Notes under the pieces: generated by a model
Databases searched by the model: none
What the model was told of the DNA's origin: nothing
The model's input: only the letters and a program-made list of their open reading frames with translations
Shown: piece after piece, positions 1 to 8,988 of the stretch
Position numbering within the stretch: position 1 is the stretch's first letter
Layout: every line of letters starts with the position of its first letter
Assembly: GCF_001423965.1 (NCBI RefSeq)
Contig: NZ_LMPV01000001.1
Span: forward strand, 819,908 to 883,907
Direction of reading: 5' to 3'
From: Exiguobacterium sp. Leaf196
GTDB lineage: Bacteria > Bacillota > Bacilli > Exiguobacteriales > Exiguobacteriaceae
DNA length: 64,000 nt
Translations under genes and position numbers: made by a program

Positions 1-37
1 AACGAGCACACGTCCAAAGTCGGACATGTGCTCGTTT
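1..37 (-). terminator. Hairpin terminator at window edge
   Basis: Inverted repeat of about 15 bp (AACGAGCACACGTCC and GGACATGTGCTCGTT, one mismatch) with a 6-nt loop. It lies just past the stop of the leftward gene ending at 46. Any U-tract on the minus strand would fall outside the window, so the terminator role is inferred from position. Confidence 0.6.
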
Positions 38-45
38 GCTTATGC

Positions 46-363
46 TCAAATGATCGGCACCGTTGGTAGAAACAGCGTCGCGAACAGACTGATACTCAAG
101 AACATCGAGTATCCGAAAAAGGTCGTTTTGGCATTTCCAGCAGCTCGGTTACCTAAGTACATGAAAAAGACGATGGATAAGAACGTCAAACCCGTCAATA
201 CGGACGAGTGGTGTTGATCCGGCGAAGGAGCAAGCGACTGGACAAGATGCGCGAGACCAAGCGGCAGGACAATCAAAAGAAAGTAGTAGCCTAGACGTGC
301 CTCAGACGGGACGTCGACCTGTTCCTGTTCGGTTTCGTAGTCATAACGCGTTTGCGTTTTCAT
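46..363 (-). CDS. Small multi-pass membrane protein, unknown
   Basis: 105-residue protein with a hydrophilic acidic N-terminus (about residues 1-22) and three hydrophobic segments at roughly 25-45, 55-72 and 82-103. The start is supported by GGGAGGTG seven bases upstream. No family was recognised. It is transcribed alone, away from the MFS gene at 539, and is followed by a hairpin at 1-37. Confidence 0.75.
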   Translation of the reverse strand: MKTQTRYDYETEQEQVDVPSEARLGYYFLLIVLPLGLAHLVQSLAPSPDQHHSSVLTGLTFLSIVFFMYLGNRAAGNAKTTFFGYSMFLSISLFATLFLPTVPII

Positions 364-538
364 GGATCTTCACCTCCCTATGCGTTTTAGTATAGCGAAT
401 GAACATGTCGGCTCTGTTACAGATGGGTAAGAATGCCTTAACAGACGATGACGATGTGATGACGAAAAAAGAATGGGCAGCAATTGAGAAAAATTGTAAG
501 ATGAACAAGAAGTCGTTTTAGGAAAGGAATAAAGCATC

Positions 539-1738
539 ATGTCACGTGCGTTTCGTTTTATGTATGTCTCCGATTTGTTATCGACTGTCGGGACGAGTTT
601 TGTTTATATTGCGATTTACTGGTTGAGCGCGGAACAGATTAGTGCTTCTGGTGTCGCCTTGCTTGCAACAGGTGTGTTTTTGATTCGTTTTCTCGTCTCA
701 ACGTTCGTTGGACCGTGGATTGACCGTTTCGTCAGCGCATCGTTGTATCAAACGTCCTTACTCATTCGCTTGCTAGCGCTTGGTATTACGTTAGTGGGAA
801 TCGGTCTGACAGACGTCGTCTTACCGTGGTTACTTTGCTTGCTCGTCGTTCAGACGATCCTGCAAATCGTTGGTGGAAATGCTGTCTTCACGTGGGTCGT
901 TGATTTAGTCGAAGATGACCAATTGCCGCAAGCGAATGCCTATCTCGCAACAATCGAACGGATCGGGACGTTAAGCGGATTCTTACTTGGTGGGATGATG
1001 GTTGCCCACTTCTCGATTGCGAGTATCTTGTGGCTCGATCTGGGACTGCATCTCGTTGCCTGGTTGCTCGTCCGACACATGACGGGACAGGTCGCAGAAG
1101 GAGCGCGTGTCGGATCGTACCGCGAAGCGTTACTCGAAGGGATTCATTACGTCGCGCGTGACGGTCGCTTAAAATGGATCCTTGGTTGTGCGATCCTTGC
1201 GAACTGGATGATCACACCGATGAATACTTTACTTGCACCATATGCCAAGGATGTCTTGTCGGGAAATGCCCAGACGTTTTCTGCACTTGAGCTAGCGACG
1301 GTGATTGGGGGGATCACGATGTCGCTCCTTTACGGCAAGTGGGTCGTCTCGATCAGACAGGATAAGCTGTTTCGGATCGCAGTCGTACTGCAAGGACTCG
1401 CGATTGCAATCGTTGCTTATATGTCGTCCGTGCCCCTTGCGATTGGCGGATTCGTTTTACTCGGCATGGCGCTGACATTGTTCGGGATTCCGTTTGCGAC
1501 ATTGTTACAACGCTCGACGCCTGCGCACTTGCTTGGACGGGTTCGAACGGCGATGGTCGCAACATCAACGGCGTGTTCTGCACTCTGTTACGGATTATCA
1601 TCGTACTTGACGTCGCTCTTTAACATCTCATTTGTTTTCCTACTGTTTTCCTTAAGTGGTCTCGTGTTGACAGCTATCTGGTTACTCATTCATCGTAACG
1701 TTTCCTTTACCGAGGCACGACAGGACAAGGTCGGATGA
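539..1738 (+). CDS. MFS transporter
   Basis: 399-residue major facilitator superfamily permease with about 12 hydrophobic helices. The length and the segment PWIDRF after helix 2 fit the MFS_3 type (enterobactin/macrolide exporter-like). It starts at ATG 539 after AGGAAAGGA. The substrate cannot be read from sequence; drug or small-molecule export is the usual role. A 36-aa membrane peptide follows at 1820 before a shared terminator. Confidence 0.85.
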   Translation: MSRAFRFMYVSDLLSTVGTSFVYIAIYWLSAEQISASGVALLATGVFLIRFLVSTFVGPWIDRFVSASLYQTSLLIRLLALGITLVGIGLTDVVLPWLLCLLVVQTILQIVGGNAVFTWVVDLVEDDQLPQANAYLATIERIGTLSGFLLGGMMVAHFSIASILWLDLGLHLVAWLLVRHMTGQVAEGARVGSYREALLEGIHYVARDGRLKWILGCAILANWMITPMNTLLAPYAKDVLSGNAQTFSALELATVIGGITMSLLYGKWVVSIRQDKLFRIAVVLQGLAIAIVAYMSSVPLAIGGFVLLGMALTLFGIPFATLLQRSTPAHLLGRVRTAMVATSTACSALCYGLSSYLTSLFNISFVFLLFSLSGLVLTAIWLLIHRNVSFTEARQDKVG

Positions 1739-1819
1739 AATATCCGCCTTGAGGTGGAGGTAAGCGGTTTCGCGCTTATATACACTAGAGATAGAAATGA
1801 ACGATGAGGAGTGGAGTCG

Positions 1820-1930
1820 ATGGAGAGTTTATGGATCACGGCATTATTGTTTTTGATTCCGATCAGTGGGATGACGGTCTTTTTGAATGTACTATGGCGT
1901 CGAATGGCAACGGAAGGCGTTTCGGAGTAA
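1820..1930 (+). CDS. 36-aa single-span membrane peptide
   Basis: Short ORF starting MESLWITALLF and ending GVSE, with one hydrophobic helix at about residues 4-25 followed by a basic WRR segment, the pattern of a type-I or inner-face small membrane protein. AGGAG lies nine bases before the ATG and an intrinsic terminator follows at 1949. It sits in the same orientation 81 bases after the MFS gene. It may be an accessory peptide of that transporter, which is inference only. Confidence 0.55.
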   Translation: MESLWITALLFLIPISGMTVFLNVLWRRMATEGVSE

Positions 1931-1948
1931 AATTAGGATGAAAGTAAC

Positions 1949-1982
1949 AAGAACTTGAACACCTTGTTCAGGTTCTTTTTTT
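1949..1982 (+). terminator. Intrinsic terminator
   Basis: Hairpin AGAACTTGAACA / TGTTCAGGTTCT followed by a run of seven T, closing the MFS and small-ORF unit. Confidence 0.85.
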
Positions 1983-2024
1983 AGTGAAGTGAGTATGATG
2001 TCTTGATTATGGGGAATGAACAAC

Positions 2025-2663
2025 ATGAAGAAAATGAGTCCGCTACAAATCGATCAATTGGATATCTTCTTTTATTGGATCGTCGAACAAAGAAGAGAAA
2101 CAATCGAGCAATTTTACATACGTAGCAACGAAAACTTTTTAGAACACGAATTACTGAAAGAGCGTTTACCGGATAAGGTAGTATTTCGTGCCCGAACGGC
2201 TGACAAAACCATGTTTCGCTCGTTTGATTTTGCCTGGAGTCACTGGGATACAAACTATGAGTATTTTTTCATGCTGAGACAAAATTGGCAGATCATTTGG
2301 GAATGGTTTTACCAGAAGCATTTATATGACGAAACCCCTTTTCAAGTGTATCCTTCCTCGATTGACGAGACACGAAATCGATATGGTGAAGCGAGTGAAC
2401 AATTCCAGACCGAAATGAGGCAGTTGCCTGCCGTCAAAGAAGAAGAATATCTGTATTGGGAAGTAAACGATTTTTCAAGCAATCACTATGATTTGATGAG
2501 TCTTGTCTTAGATTTTGAGGAGGATCGTCATAACACTGAGGAAGTCATGCGAAACGATGGATTATACTATGAAGAGGTACTGAATACATGGATCGATCTC
2601 GCTTATTCGTTACCAGCGATAGGTCGAGCGATTCAAAGTTTAGACATCAATCAAAATGAGTAG
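2025..2663 (+). CDS. Hypothetical protein, acidic and tyrosine/tryptophan-rich
   Basis: 212 residues from the ATG at 2025. This start is preferred over the ATG at 2016 because GGGGA at 2011 is nine bases from it but directly abuts the earlier one. The protein is soluble, without a signal peptide or membrane segment, and rich in aromatic and acidic residues. No family was recognised. It precedes the reductase-like gene by 23 bases and is probably cotranscribed with it. Confidence 0.7.
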   Translation: MKKMSPLQIDQLDIFFYWIVEQRRETIEQFYIRSNENFLEHELLKERLPDKVVFRARTADKTMFRSFDFAWSHWDTNYEYFFMLRQNWQIIWEWFYQKHLYDETPFQVYPSSIDETRNRYGEASEQFQTEMRQLPAVKEEEYLYWEVNDFSSNHYDLMSLVLDFEEDRHNTEEVMRNDGLYYEEVLNTWIDLAYSLPAIGRAIQSLDINQNE

Positions 2664-2686
2664 ATGACAAGAGAGGATGGATCATC

Positions 2687-3427
2687 ATGAAAGCGATTAT
2701 TACAGGCATGAATGGTACGGTAGCGCCTGTCGTTGCGGACGTCTTAGCAAAGCACGATATCGAGACAGTCGCGTGGGATCGGACGAAAGTCTCAACGACT
2801 GACGAGTCTCAGATGCGGACGTTTTTAGAAACGGAACGACCGGATTATTTCCTACATATTGGGATGGGGTCCGTCAGTTGGACGGAAGCGCTCGTCCGTT
2901 TGTGCCAGGAATATCAGATTCCGTTCTTTTTCACGAGTACAGTATCTGTTTTTTCGGACGACGTACCAGCACCGATTGAAAAGGACGCTGTACCGGATGC
3001 GACCGATGAGTATGGTGCCTATAAGATTGCTTGCGAGCAAGCGATTCAAGCAATTGATCCTCAAGCAAAAATCGTCCGAATCGGCTGGCAGATCGGGACG
3101 GAGGCAGGTTCGAACAACATGGTCGACTTCTTCACGAACGAGATGAAGCAACACGGTGTCATTCAAGCAAGTCGAAACTGGTATCCGTCGAGTTCGTTGC
3201 TTGAAGATACAGCAGAAGCGCTCGTTACGATTTTACTTGAACGCGAAGCGGGGCTTTATCAGTTGAACGGAAACGATCGTTATTCGATGTACGATTTAGC
3301 GCATGCCTTAAATACACTCCACGCGAAAAACTGGACGATTGAACCAGTCGATGAACCGCGCCGGGATAACCGGATGGCGACAGATGTCGTTTTGGTCCGT
3401 TCGTTGTCAGAACGATTGCCACTCTAA
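2687..3427 (+). CDS. NAD(P)-dependent SDR / RmlD-like reductase
   Basis: 246-residue Rossmann-fold protein of the extended short-chain dehydrogenase group. Residues 7-13 form the nucleotide-binding GMNGTVA, the active-site YxxxK appears as YGAYK at about residue 108, and the TST preceding it fits the catalytic Ser/Thr. It most resembles dTDP-4-dehydrorhamnose reductase-like proteins, but no sugar-nucleotide genes surround it. The substrate is therefore unknown. Confidence 0.75.
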   Translation: MKAIITGMNGTVAPVVADVLAKHDIETVAWDRTKVSTTDESQMRTFLETERPDYFLHIGMGSVSWTEALVRLCQEYQIPFFFTSTVSVFSDDVPAPIEKDAVPDATDEYGAYKIACEQAIQAIDPQAKIVRIGWQIGTEAGSNNMVDFFTNEMKQHGVIQASRNWYPSSSLLEDTAEALVTILLEREAGLYQLNGNDRYSMYDLAHALNTLHAKNWTIEPVDEPRRDNRMATDVVLVRSLSERLPL

Positions 3428-3430
3428 TCA

Positions 3431-3478
3431 AACATCCCGCTCTCCTTGACCTGTATCAAAGAGAGCGGGATGTTTTTT
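3431..3478. terminator. Bidirectional intrinsic terminator
   Basis: A 14-bp stem AACATCCCGCTCTC / GAGAGCGGGATGTT, T-rich on the plus strand, lies between the convergent reductase gene and hmp. Confidence 0.9.
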
Positions 3479-4616
3479 ACTGCGTGACTGGCGTTTCCGC
3501 GGCAAAAGCAAGCGTTGGTCCAAAGATTTCGTAATGCAGTTTATCTGGTGACGCCGTGAAGTGTTTAATGACGTATTGAATCATCGCTTCCGGCCCACAG
3601 ACGTATGTCGGATCCGTGATGCCTGCGATAACGTCTTTCGGCAGGCGACCTACTTGATCCGTCGCCTGATGCTCTGCGTAGCGAATGACGCGTGCGCCAC
3701 GCTGCTCAAGCAAGGCAAGTTGCTCGTTAAATGGACGATTGCGTTCGTCTTGGACGGCGTGATGTAACGTTACCTGTCGACCAGCAGCTAAAGATTCGTC
3801 TGCCATCGCAAGCATCGGTGTGATGCCGATTCCACCAGCAATCAGAACGACGGGTTCACCTGATGCATCAAGCGTGAAGGCCCCAGCTGGCGCACTGATT
3901 AACACCGTGTCACCGATTCGAGCTGCATGTAAGTAGTTCGAGACGATGCCTTCTCGTTTGACACCAATCGTATAAGTCGTCGTGTTTGATGCCGTCGTCA
4001 GACTGTACTGACGATTGTGCCATAAGCCGTCGCTATCTTGAATCCGTATCGTGATGTATTGCCCTGCTCGATAATCAGGGAGCGGATTGTCCGTTTTGAA
4101 AGTCAGCGAGCGGATGCCGTCTGCTTGTTCCTGGATATCCGAAATCTTGACGGACTGATAACCGGAAAAGTCTTTCGCCTGTTCGTCCTGCGTGTATAGT
4201 TCGGCTTCGAGTGTGATGAACAAATCGGCAATCTCCCCGTACGCTTCACCCCACGCTTGCAGGATTGCAGGCGTTGCGGCTTCCCCTAAGACGTCTTGCA
4301 TCGCTCCGAGTAATTCTTGACCGACGAGTGGATACATCTCCGGCTTGATTTGTAGACTCCGGTGTTTATGCAGCACTGGTAATAAGACTGGTTTTAACGT
4401 CTCGAGTCGATCGATGTGAGCAGCAGCGGCATAAACGGCTGTAGCGAGTGCTTGCGATTGTCGGTCACTCCGTTGATTCGATTGATTGAAGACATGTTTG
4501 AGTTCTGGATGAGCTTGAAATAAACGTTGATAAAAGACTTTCGTAATTGCGGCGCCATGCGATGCAAGGACCGGGACGGTTGATTGAACGATTTGAATGG
4601 TAGAGGTTGATAACAT
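3477..4616 (-). CDS. hmp: Flavohaemoglobin, nitric oxide dioxygenase
   Basis: 379 residues, close to the usual length of about 400. An N-terminal globin (1-135) carries Tyr29, Gln53 and proximal His85 in KHRSLQIKP. An FAD-binding ferredoxin-reductase domain (about 150-250) contains RQYS, and an NAD-binding domain includes GIGITPML and the C-terminal CGPEAM. It oxidises NO to nitrate with O2 and NAD(P)H in the cytoplasm. AAGGAAG precedes the ATG. A weak NsrR-like site lies upstream. Confidence 0.95.
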   Translation of the reverse strand: MLSTSTIQIVQSTVPVLASHGAAITKVFYQRLFQAHPELKHVFNQSNQRSDRQSQALATAVYAAAAHIDRLETLKPVLLPVLHKHRSLQIKPEMYPLVGQELLGAMQDVLGEAATPAILQAWGEAYGEIADLFITLEAELYTQDEQAKDFSGYQSVKISDIQEQADGIRSLTFKTDNPLPDYRAGQYITIRIQDSDGLWHNRQYSLTTASNTTTYTIGVKREGIVSNYLHAARIGDTVLISAPAGAFTLDASGEPVVLIAGGIGITPMLAMADESLAAGRQVTLHHAVQDERNRPFNEQLALLEQRGARVIRYAEHQATDQVGRLPKDVIAGITDPTYVCGPEAMIQYVIKHFTASPDKLHYEIFGPTLAFAAETPVTQ

Positions 4617-4681
4617 AAGACCACTTCCTTTTCACTAAGTAATGAACACAGTCTTAGTATTTCGTAGCCTCGTCATTAATA

Positions 4682-4698
4682 CAACATTTAAAATACTA
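4682..4698 (-). promoter_or_regulatory. Possible NsrR-like operator of hmp
   Basis: On the minus strand, TATTTTAAATGT matches 11 of 12 central positions of the B. subtilis NsrR consensus (ATRTATYTTAAATATAT, recalled from memory), but the flanks do not match. It lies about 70 bases upstream of the hmp start. It is a candidate only, since the sequence is simply AT-rich. Confidence 0.3.
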
Positions 4699-4755
4699 GA
4701 TTAAAGAACTTCGTGCGTTTTGTCACAAGCAAGTCAAAATATCGACAAGGATTCG

Positions 4756-6390
4756 TCACGATTGATTGGATATCCAGAGCTTTGAGAAATCAAAATAACC
4801 GAATGAATCAATCGTGATATTTTGCAGCTCGATCGGATACGGAATTAGTCGTGTATCGTGATAGAACGGGATGAAATACGATTCGTTAATCAAGTAGCGT
4901 TCGATTGCTTGATGAATCGGAAGCCAGTCTTCGAACGGTGTTGTATCGTATTGTTCAATCCATGTCAGCATCTCGGGCATCTGCTGAAATAGCCGGATCG
5001 GTGGTGAAAAAGTATTCGTCATGAACTGATAGAAGGCGTACTGGACATTCCGCTCGAACACTTCGGCATGAATGGCGAGATCGATCGTATCGTAGACATG
5101 AAAATCCGTAATACTCTCTTCGAATCCGACTTCGACGAACTCATACGGAATCCCGTCCTGATCAAATCGCTGACAGAGCCAACGTGTTATTTTGTCCGTA
5201 AAATCAGTCAACTTGATCCGGATCGGTTGCGTGAACAAAACAGCAGGACCGTCCGGGACGGTATACGATGGACTATAGGACTCAAGAAAACCAGAGTCGT
5301 TCGGTTGTGTCCGTTCATGGAAGTCATGAATGCCATCACGGACTTCTTTGATGAGCCGATGGATATAATGTCGCGCTGCTTTTGATTCAAACGGACCACC
5401 GGCGCGTGGATGGAGAAAGACGAGACCAAATCCGGACTGCGTCGCGATCGTATCAATCGGACTGGAGTCAGATGCTGATGTCCGGTAGACCGGGTCATAT
5501 TGCTCCGGCATCTGGATGAACTCAATTCGGTCGAGCAGGGCGCGGATGCCAAAGTAATTCGGAAATGCCGTCAGAACGGTTTTCTTATCGTCATGTTGCG
5601 TCAGTTGAAATGGTCCCGTTCCAATGCCATCTTTGATGATGCTCGTATGTATCGAGGCGAGCTGCGGCAAAATCGAACTCCTGCGCTGATCGAGTGTGAG
5701 ATCGACCCGGTACGGACCGTTTGAGACGATATGTTTGACGTGCCGATAAGAAGAGGCATAAGCCGGATAGTTGATCAGAGCACGGAGACTCTTCGTCACC
5801 TCCTTACTCGTCAGGAGGGAACCGTCATGAAAGCGGACGTCCTTACGTAAGAAGAGACTGAGCATCGGACCATTCCAGGCATAGTGATGTGCCAGTTCGC
5901 CTTGGATGTTGCCGTCGACGTCAATCGTAAACAAACGGTTGAAGACGTTTTGGACGAGGTGAGCACTATGAATGTCAGCTGCTTCTAACGGGTGTGTCGT
6001 CAAGAAGTTGCGTTTCCGAGGAATCAGCAAGGCGTCCGATGTCGTTTGCGTATAGCCAAACTTTCGCTCGAGTTGGCGCATGAAGCGTCCTGCTTGTGCC
6101 GGTGACCAGTCCCACGACAGTTCTTCCGTCACTGATTCGATCGAATCACGGTCGATCCGCTCGAGCATCCGTTTCGCATACTCCCGTTCGACGTGGCGTA
6201 ACCAGACGAGTTCACTTAAGTTGCCCCGTCCGCGACCACTCGTGTAATTCATCCAGCCTTCTTCCTGCCATTTATTGAGATATCGTTTTGTTTGTTTAGG
6301 ACTTAAATGGATCGCTTCCGCGAGTGTCGTGATCGGATAATGTCCATTTCGGCAAGTCTTCCATAACATAAAAAGATAAGCATCCATCAT
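4756..6390 (-). CDS. SgrR-family regulator with solute-binding domain
   Basis: 544 residues from the ATG six bases after AAGGAGG. An N-terminal winged-helix domain (about 1-110) contains LSPKQTKRYLNKWQEEGW. A C-terminal region (about 145-460) resembles the extracellular solute-binding family 5 fold (VRFHDGSLLTSKEV, GTGPFQL). There is no signal peptide, so it is a cytoplasmic ligand-sensing transcription factor like E. coli SgrR. It is divergent from the MFS gene at 6490, which is the likely target. Confidence 0.85.
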   Translation of the reverse strand: MMDAYLFMLWKTCRNGHYPITTLAEAIHLSPKQTKRYLNKWQEEGWMNYTSGRGRGNLSELVWLRHVEREYAKRMLERIDRDSIESVTEELSWDWSPAQAGRFMRQLERKFGYTQTTSDALLIPRKRNFLTTHPLEAADIHSAHLVQNVFNRLFTIDVDGNIQGELAHHYAWNGPMLSLFLRKDVRFHDGSLLTSKEVTKSLRALINYPAYASSYRHVKHIVSNGPYRVDLTLDQRRSSILPQLASIHTSIIKDGIGTGPFQLTQHDDKKTVLTAFPNYFGIRALLDRIEFIQMPEQYDPVYRTSASDSSPIDTIATQSGFGLVFLHPRAGGPFESKAARHYIHRLIKEVRDGIHDFHERTQPNDSGFLESYSPSYTVPDGPAVLFTQPIRIKLTDFTDKITRWLCQRFDQDGIPYEFVEVGFEESITDFHVYDTIDLAIHAEVFERNVQYAFYQFMTNTFSPPIRLFQQMPEMLTWIEQYDTTPFEDWLPIHQAIERYLINESYFIPFYHDTRLIPYPIELQNITIDSFGYFDFSKLWISNQS

Positions 6391-6489
6391 GTTCATCCTC
6401 CTTAAAAGGGGACATCTTTTTTATATGACGTCCATTTTTCTTATGTATTGTCTTGTTTATGATACAGGTAGAGAATGGAAGGTGACAAT

Positions 6490-7725
6490 ATGAAATGGAA
6501 AGAAATACCGAAACCAATTAAAGTACGTCTCATCACATCGTTTTTCAACCGCGCTGTCTCGTTTTCGATCATGCCGTTCATGGCTCTCTTGTTCGTCAAG
6601 GCATTCAACGAAGTCATCGCCGGTGCGTTTTTGATCGCGATGGTCTTCGTCAGCTTCATCACCAATCTACTCGGCGGATATCTCGCCGACCGCTTCTCTC
6701 GTAAACGCCTACTCGTCACGACATCTGCGCTCACGGCGTTGACGTTCATCACGATGGCGATCTCGTTGACGCTCGACTGGATGCTGCTGTTCATGGTCAT
6801 TTACGCCGTCTTCTCGGTGACGAGTAATCTTGGTCGTCCGGCAATGGGGGCGATTATCATCGATGCGACGACGAAGGAGAACCGCCAAGCGGTCTACGCG
6901 CTCGACTACTGGTTGATCAATCTCTCGATCGCCATCGGAACGGCGCTCGGAGGTTGGCTCTACGTCAGTAATCAATTGCTGTTGTTTTGGATCTTGAGCT
7001 TTACGTCGTCCGTTTTACCGATTGCGTACTACCTGTTTCTCGACGACACACCACGGACGTGGCAACGTCAGAAACTACGTGGTGTCATCACGGATATCTT
7101 TACAAGCTATCAACTCGCTTGGCGGGACCGTCCGTTCGTCAAGGTCGTCTTTGGTTCGATGTGTATCTTAGCGGCTGAGTTTTCGATGGGGAGTTACGTC
7201 GCTGTCCGCCTCGCTGATTCGTTTGAACCACTATCGTTTACCGGGTGGTCGATCAACGGGGTTCGGATGATGAGTATCATCAACATCGAAAATACGTTGC
7301 TCGTCGTCACGTTGACGTTCATCGTCCAGCGGCTTGCGAAGCGTCTGTCTCCGCGCTGGACGCTCGCTGCAGGTCTGATGCTGTACACGATCGGTTACGT
7401 CGTCGTGACGAGTGCCAACAGTATGACGGCACTGATGGTCTTCATCTTCATCGCAACGATTGGCGAGTTGCTCTACTCTCCGGTCTTAAACACACAAAAA
7501 GCGAACATGATGCCGGCGGATCAACGCGGAGCGTACTCAGCGTTCGCCGGAACGTCGTTTGCTGGAGCAGACTTACTCTCTCGGTCGACGATTCTAGTCG
7601 GGACATTCTTGATCCCGTCGATGATGAGTGTATACCTCGGATTGATCCTCTTGACGGGATTTGGATTAGTCTATACGAGTCTGTTCGTGAAGGAATCGGT
7701 CGAACGAGAGCGAAACGTATCTTAA
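6490..7725 (+). CDS. MFS exporter, MdtG-like
   Basis: 411 residues with about 12 membrane helices. The MFS motif A region reads GGYLADRFSRKRLL (about residues 61-74). The ATG at 6490 is chosen because GGAAGGTG lies five bases before it; the earlier in-frame ATG at 6475 overlaps that site. It is a DHA1-type drug or metabolite exporter by similarity. It shares a divergent promoter region of about 100 bases with the SgrR-type gene. Confidence 0.85.
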   Translation: MKWKEIPKPIKVRLITSFFNRAVSFSIMPFMALLFVKAFNEVIAGAFLIAMVFVSFITNLLGGYLADRFSRKRLLVTTSALTALTFITMAISLTLDWMLLFMVIYAVFSVTSNLGRPAMGAIIIDATTKENRQAVYALDYWLINLSIAIGTALGGWLYVSNQLLLFWILSFTSSVLPIAYYLFLDDTPRTWQRQKLRGVITDIFTSYQLAWRDRPFVKVVFGSMCILAAEFSMGSYVAVRLADSFEPLSFTGWSINGVRMMSIINIENTLLVVTLTFIVQRLAKRLSPRWTLAAGLMLYTIGYVVVTSANSMTALMVFIFIATIGELLYSPVLNTQKANMMPADQRGAYSAFAGTSFAGADLLSRSTILVGTFLIPSMMSVYLGLILLTGFGLVYTSLFVKESVERERNVS

Positions 7726-7740
7726 TAAGGGGGAATACAG

Positions 7741-8304
7741 ATGAACTTACCAGATACTATCGAAACACCACGGCACCTGTTACGCCGTTGGCAAGAAAAC
7801 GATGCAGCCGCATTGTATGCTTACGCGAAGGATCCAAATGTTGGACCAAAAGCAGGCTGGGCGCCGCATGCGTCACTTGACGAAAGCCAGGAAGTGATTG
7901 GCATTTTCCAAGCGTCACCTGGTGAATATGCCGTGACCGATAAGGAGACGGGGGCAGTCATCGGGAGCTTCGGATTTCACTTTAATCGTCGGCCGGACGA
8001 TTCAATCACCCATGACCGTCAAGTCGAGATCGGCTATGTCCTCGCGCCTAACTACTGGGGAGAAGGGCGGATGCCGGAAATCGTTGAAGCAATACTTGAT
8101 TTCATCTTCCGGGAACTGCCGATCGATGTCGTTTGGTGTGGTCACTTTGATTTTAATGACCAGTCACGCCGTGTCGTTGAGAAACTCGGTTTTAAACCTG
8201 TTCTTGACCGACCATTCGTATTAGAGCGAATCGACGGACGGACCGTAACGAGTCATGTCTATAACTGGACGCGTGAGCGGTATGAAGCAATACAAGGGAA
8301 TTGA
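7741..8304 (+). CDS. GNAT N-acetyltransferase, RimJ/RimL type
   Basis: 187 residues with the Acetyltransf_3 layout: ETPRHLLRRW at the N-terminus, the acetyl-CoA strand and loop region IGYVLAPNYWGEGRM (about 99-113) and NDQSRRVVEKLGF near 139-151. AAGGGGG precedes the start and the gene follows the exporter by 15 bases, so it is likely in the same operon. The acceptor is unknown; candidates are protein N-termini or small amines. Confidence 0.85.
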   Translation: MNLPDTIETPRHLLRRWQENDAAALYAYAKDPNVGPKAGWAPHASLDESQEVIGIFQASPGEYAVTDKETGAVIGSFGFHFNRRPDDSITHDRQVEIGYVLAPNYWGEGRMPEIVEAILDFIFRELPIDVVWCGHFDFNDQSRRVVEKLGFKPVLDRPFVLERIDGRTVTSHVYNWTRERYEAIQGN

Positions 8305-8311
8305 TAAATAG

Positions 8312-8355
8312 ATAAAATAAAAAGGCGTGCACCGGTGCACGCCTTTTTATTTTAT
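8312..8355. terminator. Bidirectional terminator, 44-nt perfect palindrome
   Basis: Two 22-base arms centred at 8333/8334 are perfectly complementary, with the GC-rich core GGCGTGCACC flanked by A/T runs so that both strands end in a U-tract. It separates the convergent GNAT and DinB-like genes. Confidence 0.9.
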
Positions 8356-8396
8356 ATAGTGATGTCTAAATAGACATTAAAAACGAATACATTCTG

Positions 8397-8912
8397 TTAT
8401 GGCTTAACTTTCATATCTTCATACCAAAAAAGAGAATAATCCATCATCAATGAGGATTCATTTTGCTGCCTTAACATGGTAGTAATGTTCCCCAGGTGAT
8501 ACGTACCGTGATTGGCTACATGTAAAAGAATTTCTTCAAAAGTCGTTTCCCGTGGACCAGACCAAGGATTATCCACATGTATCGTCATAGTAAGATTTGA
8601 GTTCTGATTTATAAATAGTTGATACTTTGATGCTATATTTTTGAATGCTGTTTTGAATTCTTCAATTGTATATGCATCAGTTAATGGTAATTGACTCATC
8701 GCATCTTGTAGCGCTTGTTGAAATTCTACTTTTTCTAAAAAATGAATCCACATAGTATCAACTGCAAGAATATGACTAAGTGTTTTAGCGATTGTCGGAT
8801 AAGAGCTTTTCACCTCTTTATTTAATAGATTTTCAGGTAATGCATCCATATGATCTAACATCAACTGCATCGCCCAGTTGTGATATTCATACATCGTTTT
8901 TCCGGCATTCAT
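8397..8912 (-). CDS. DinB-family protein
   Basis: 171-residue four-helix-bundle protein of the DinB/YfiT group. The metal-binding histidines are visible in LSHILAVD (about residue 46) and HVANHGTYHLGN (about 132-143). Family members are putative metal-dependent enzymes, some thiol S-transferases. AAAGGAG precedes the start. The coding sequence is more AT-rich than the neighbours before 8.3 kb. Confidence 0.85.
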   Translation of the reverse strand: MNAGKTMYEYHNWAMQLMLDHMDALPENLLNKEVKSSYPTIAKTLSHILAVDTMWIHFLEKVEFQQALQDAMSQLPLTDAYTIEEFKTAFKNIASKYQLFINQNSNLTMTIHVDNPWSGPRETTFEEILLHVANHGTYHLGNITTMLRQQNESSLMMDYSLFWYEDMKVKP

Positions 8913-8988
8913 CCAAATCGCTCCTTTAATTGTAGTAAGAACTGTCTAACTACGTTCATTATAAAAAAGGATATATGACATCTGAGTG

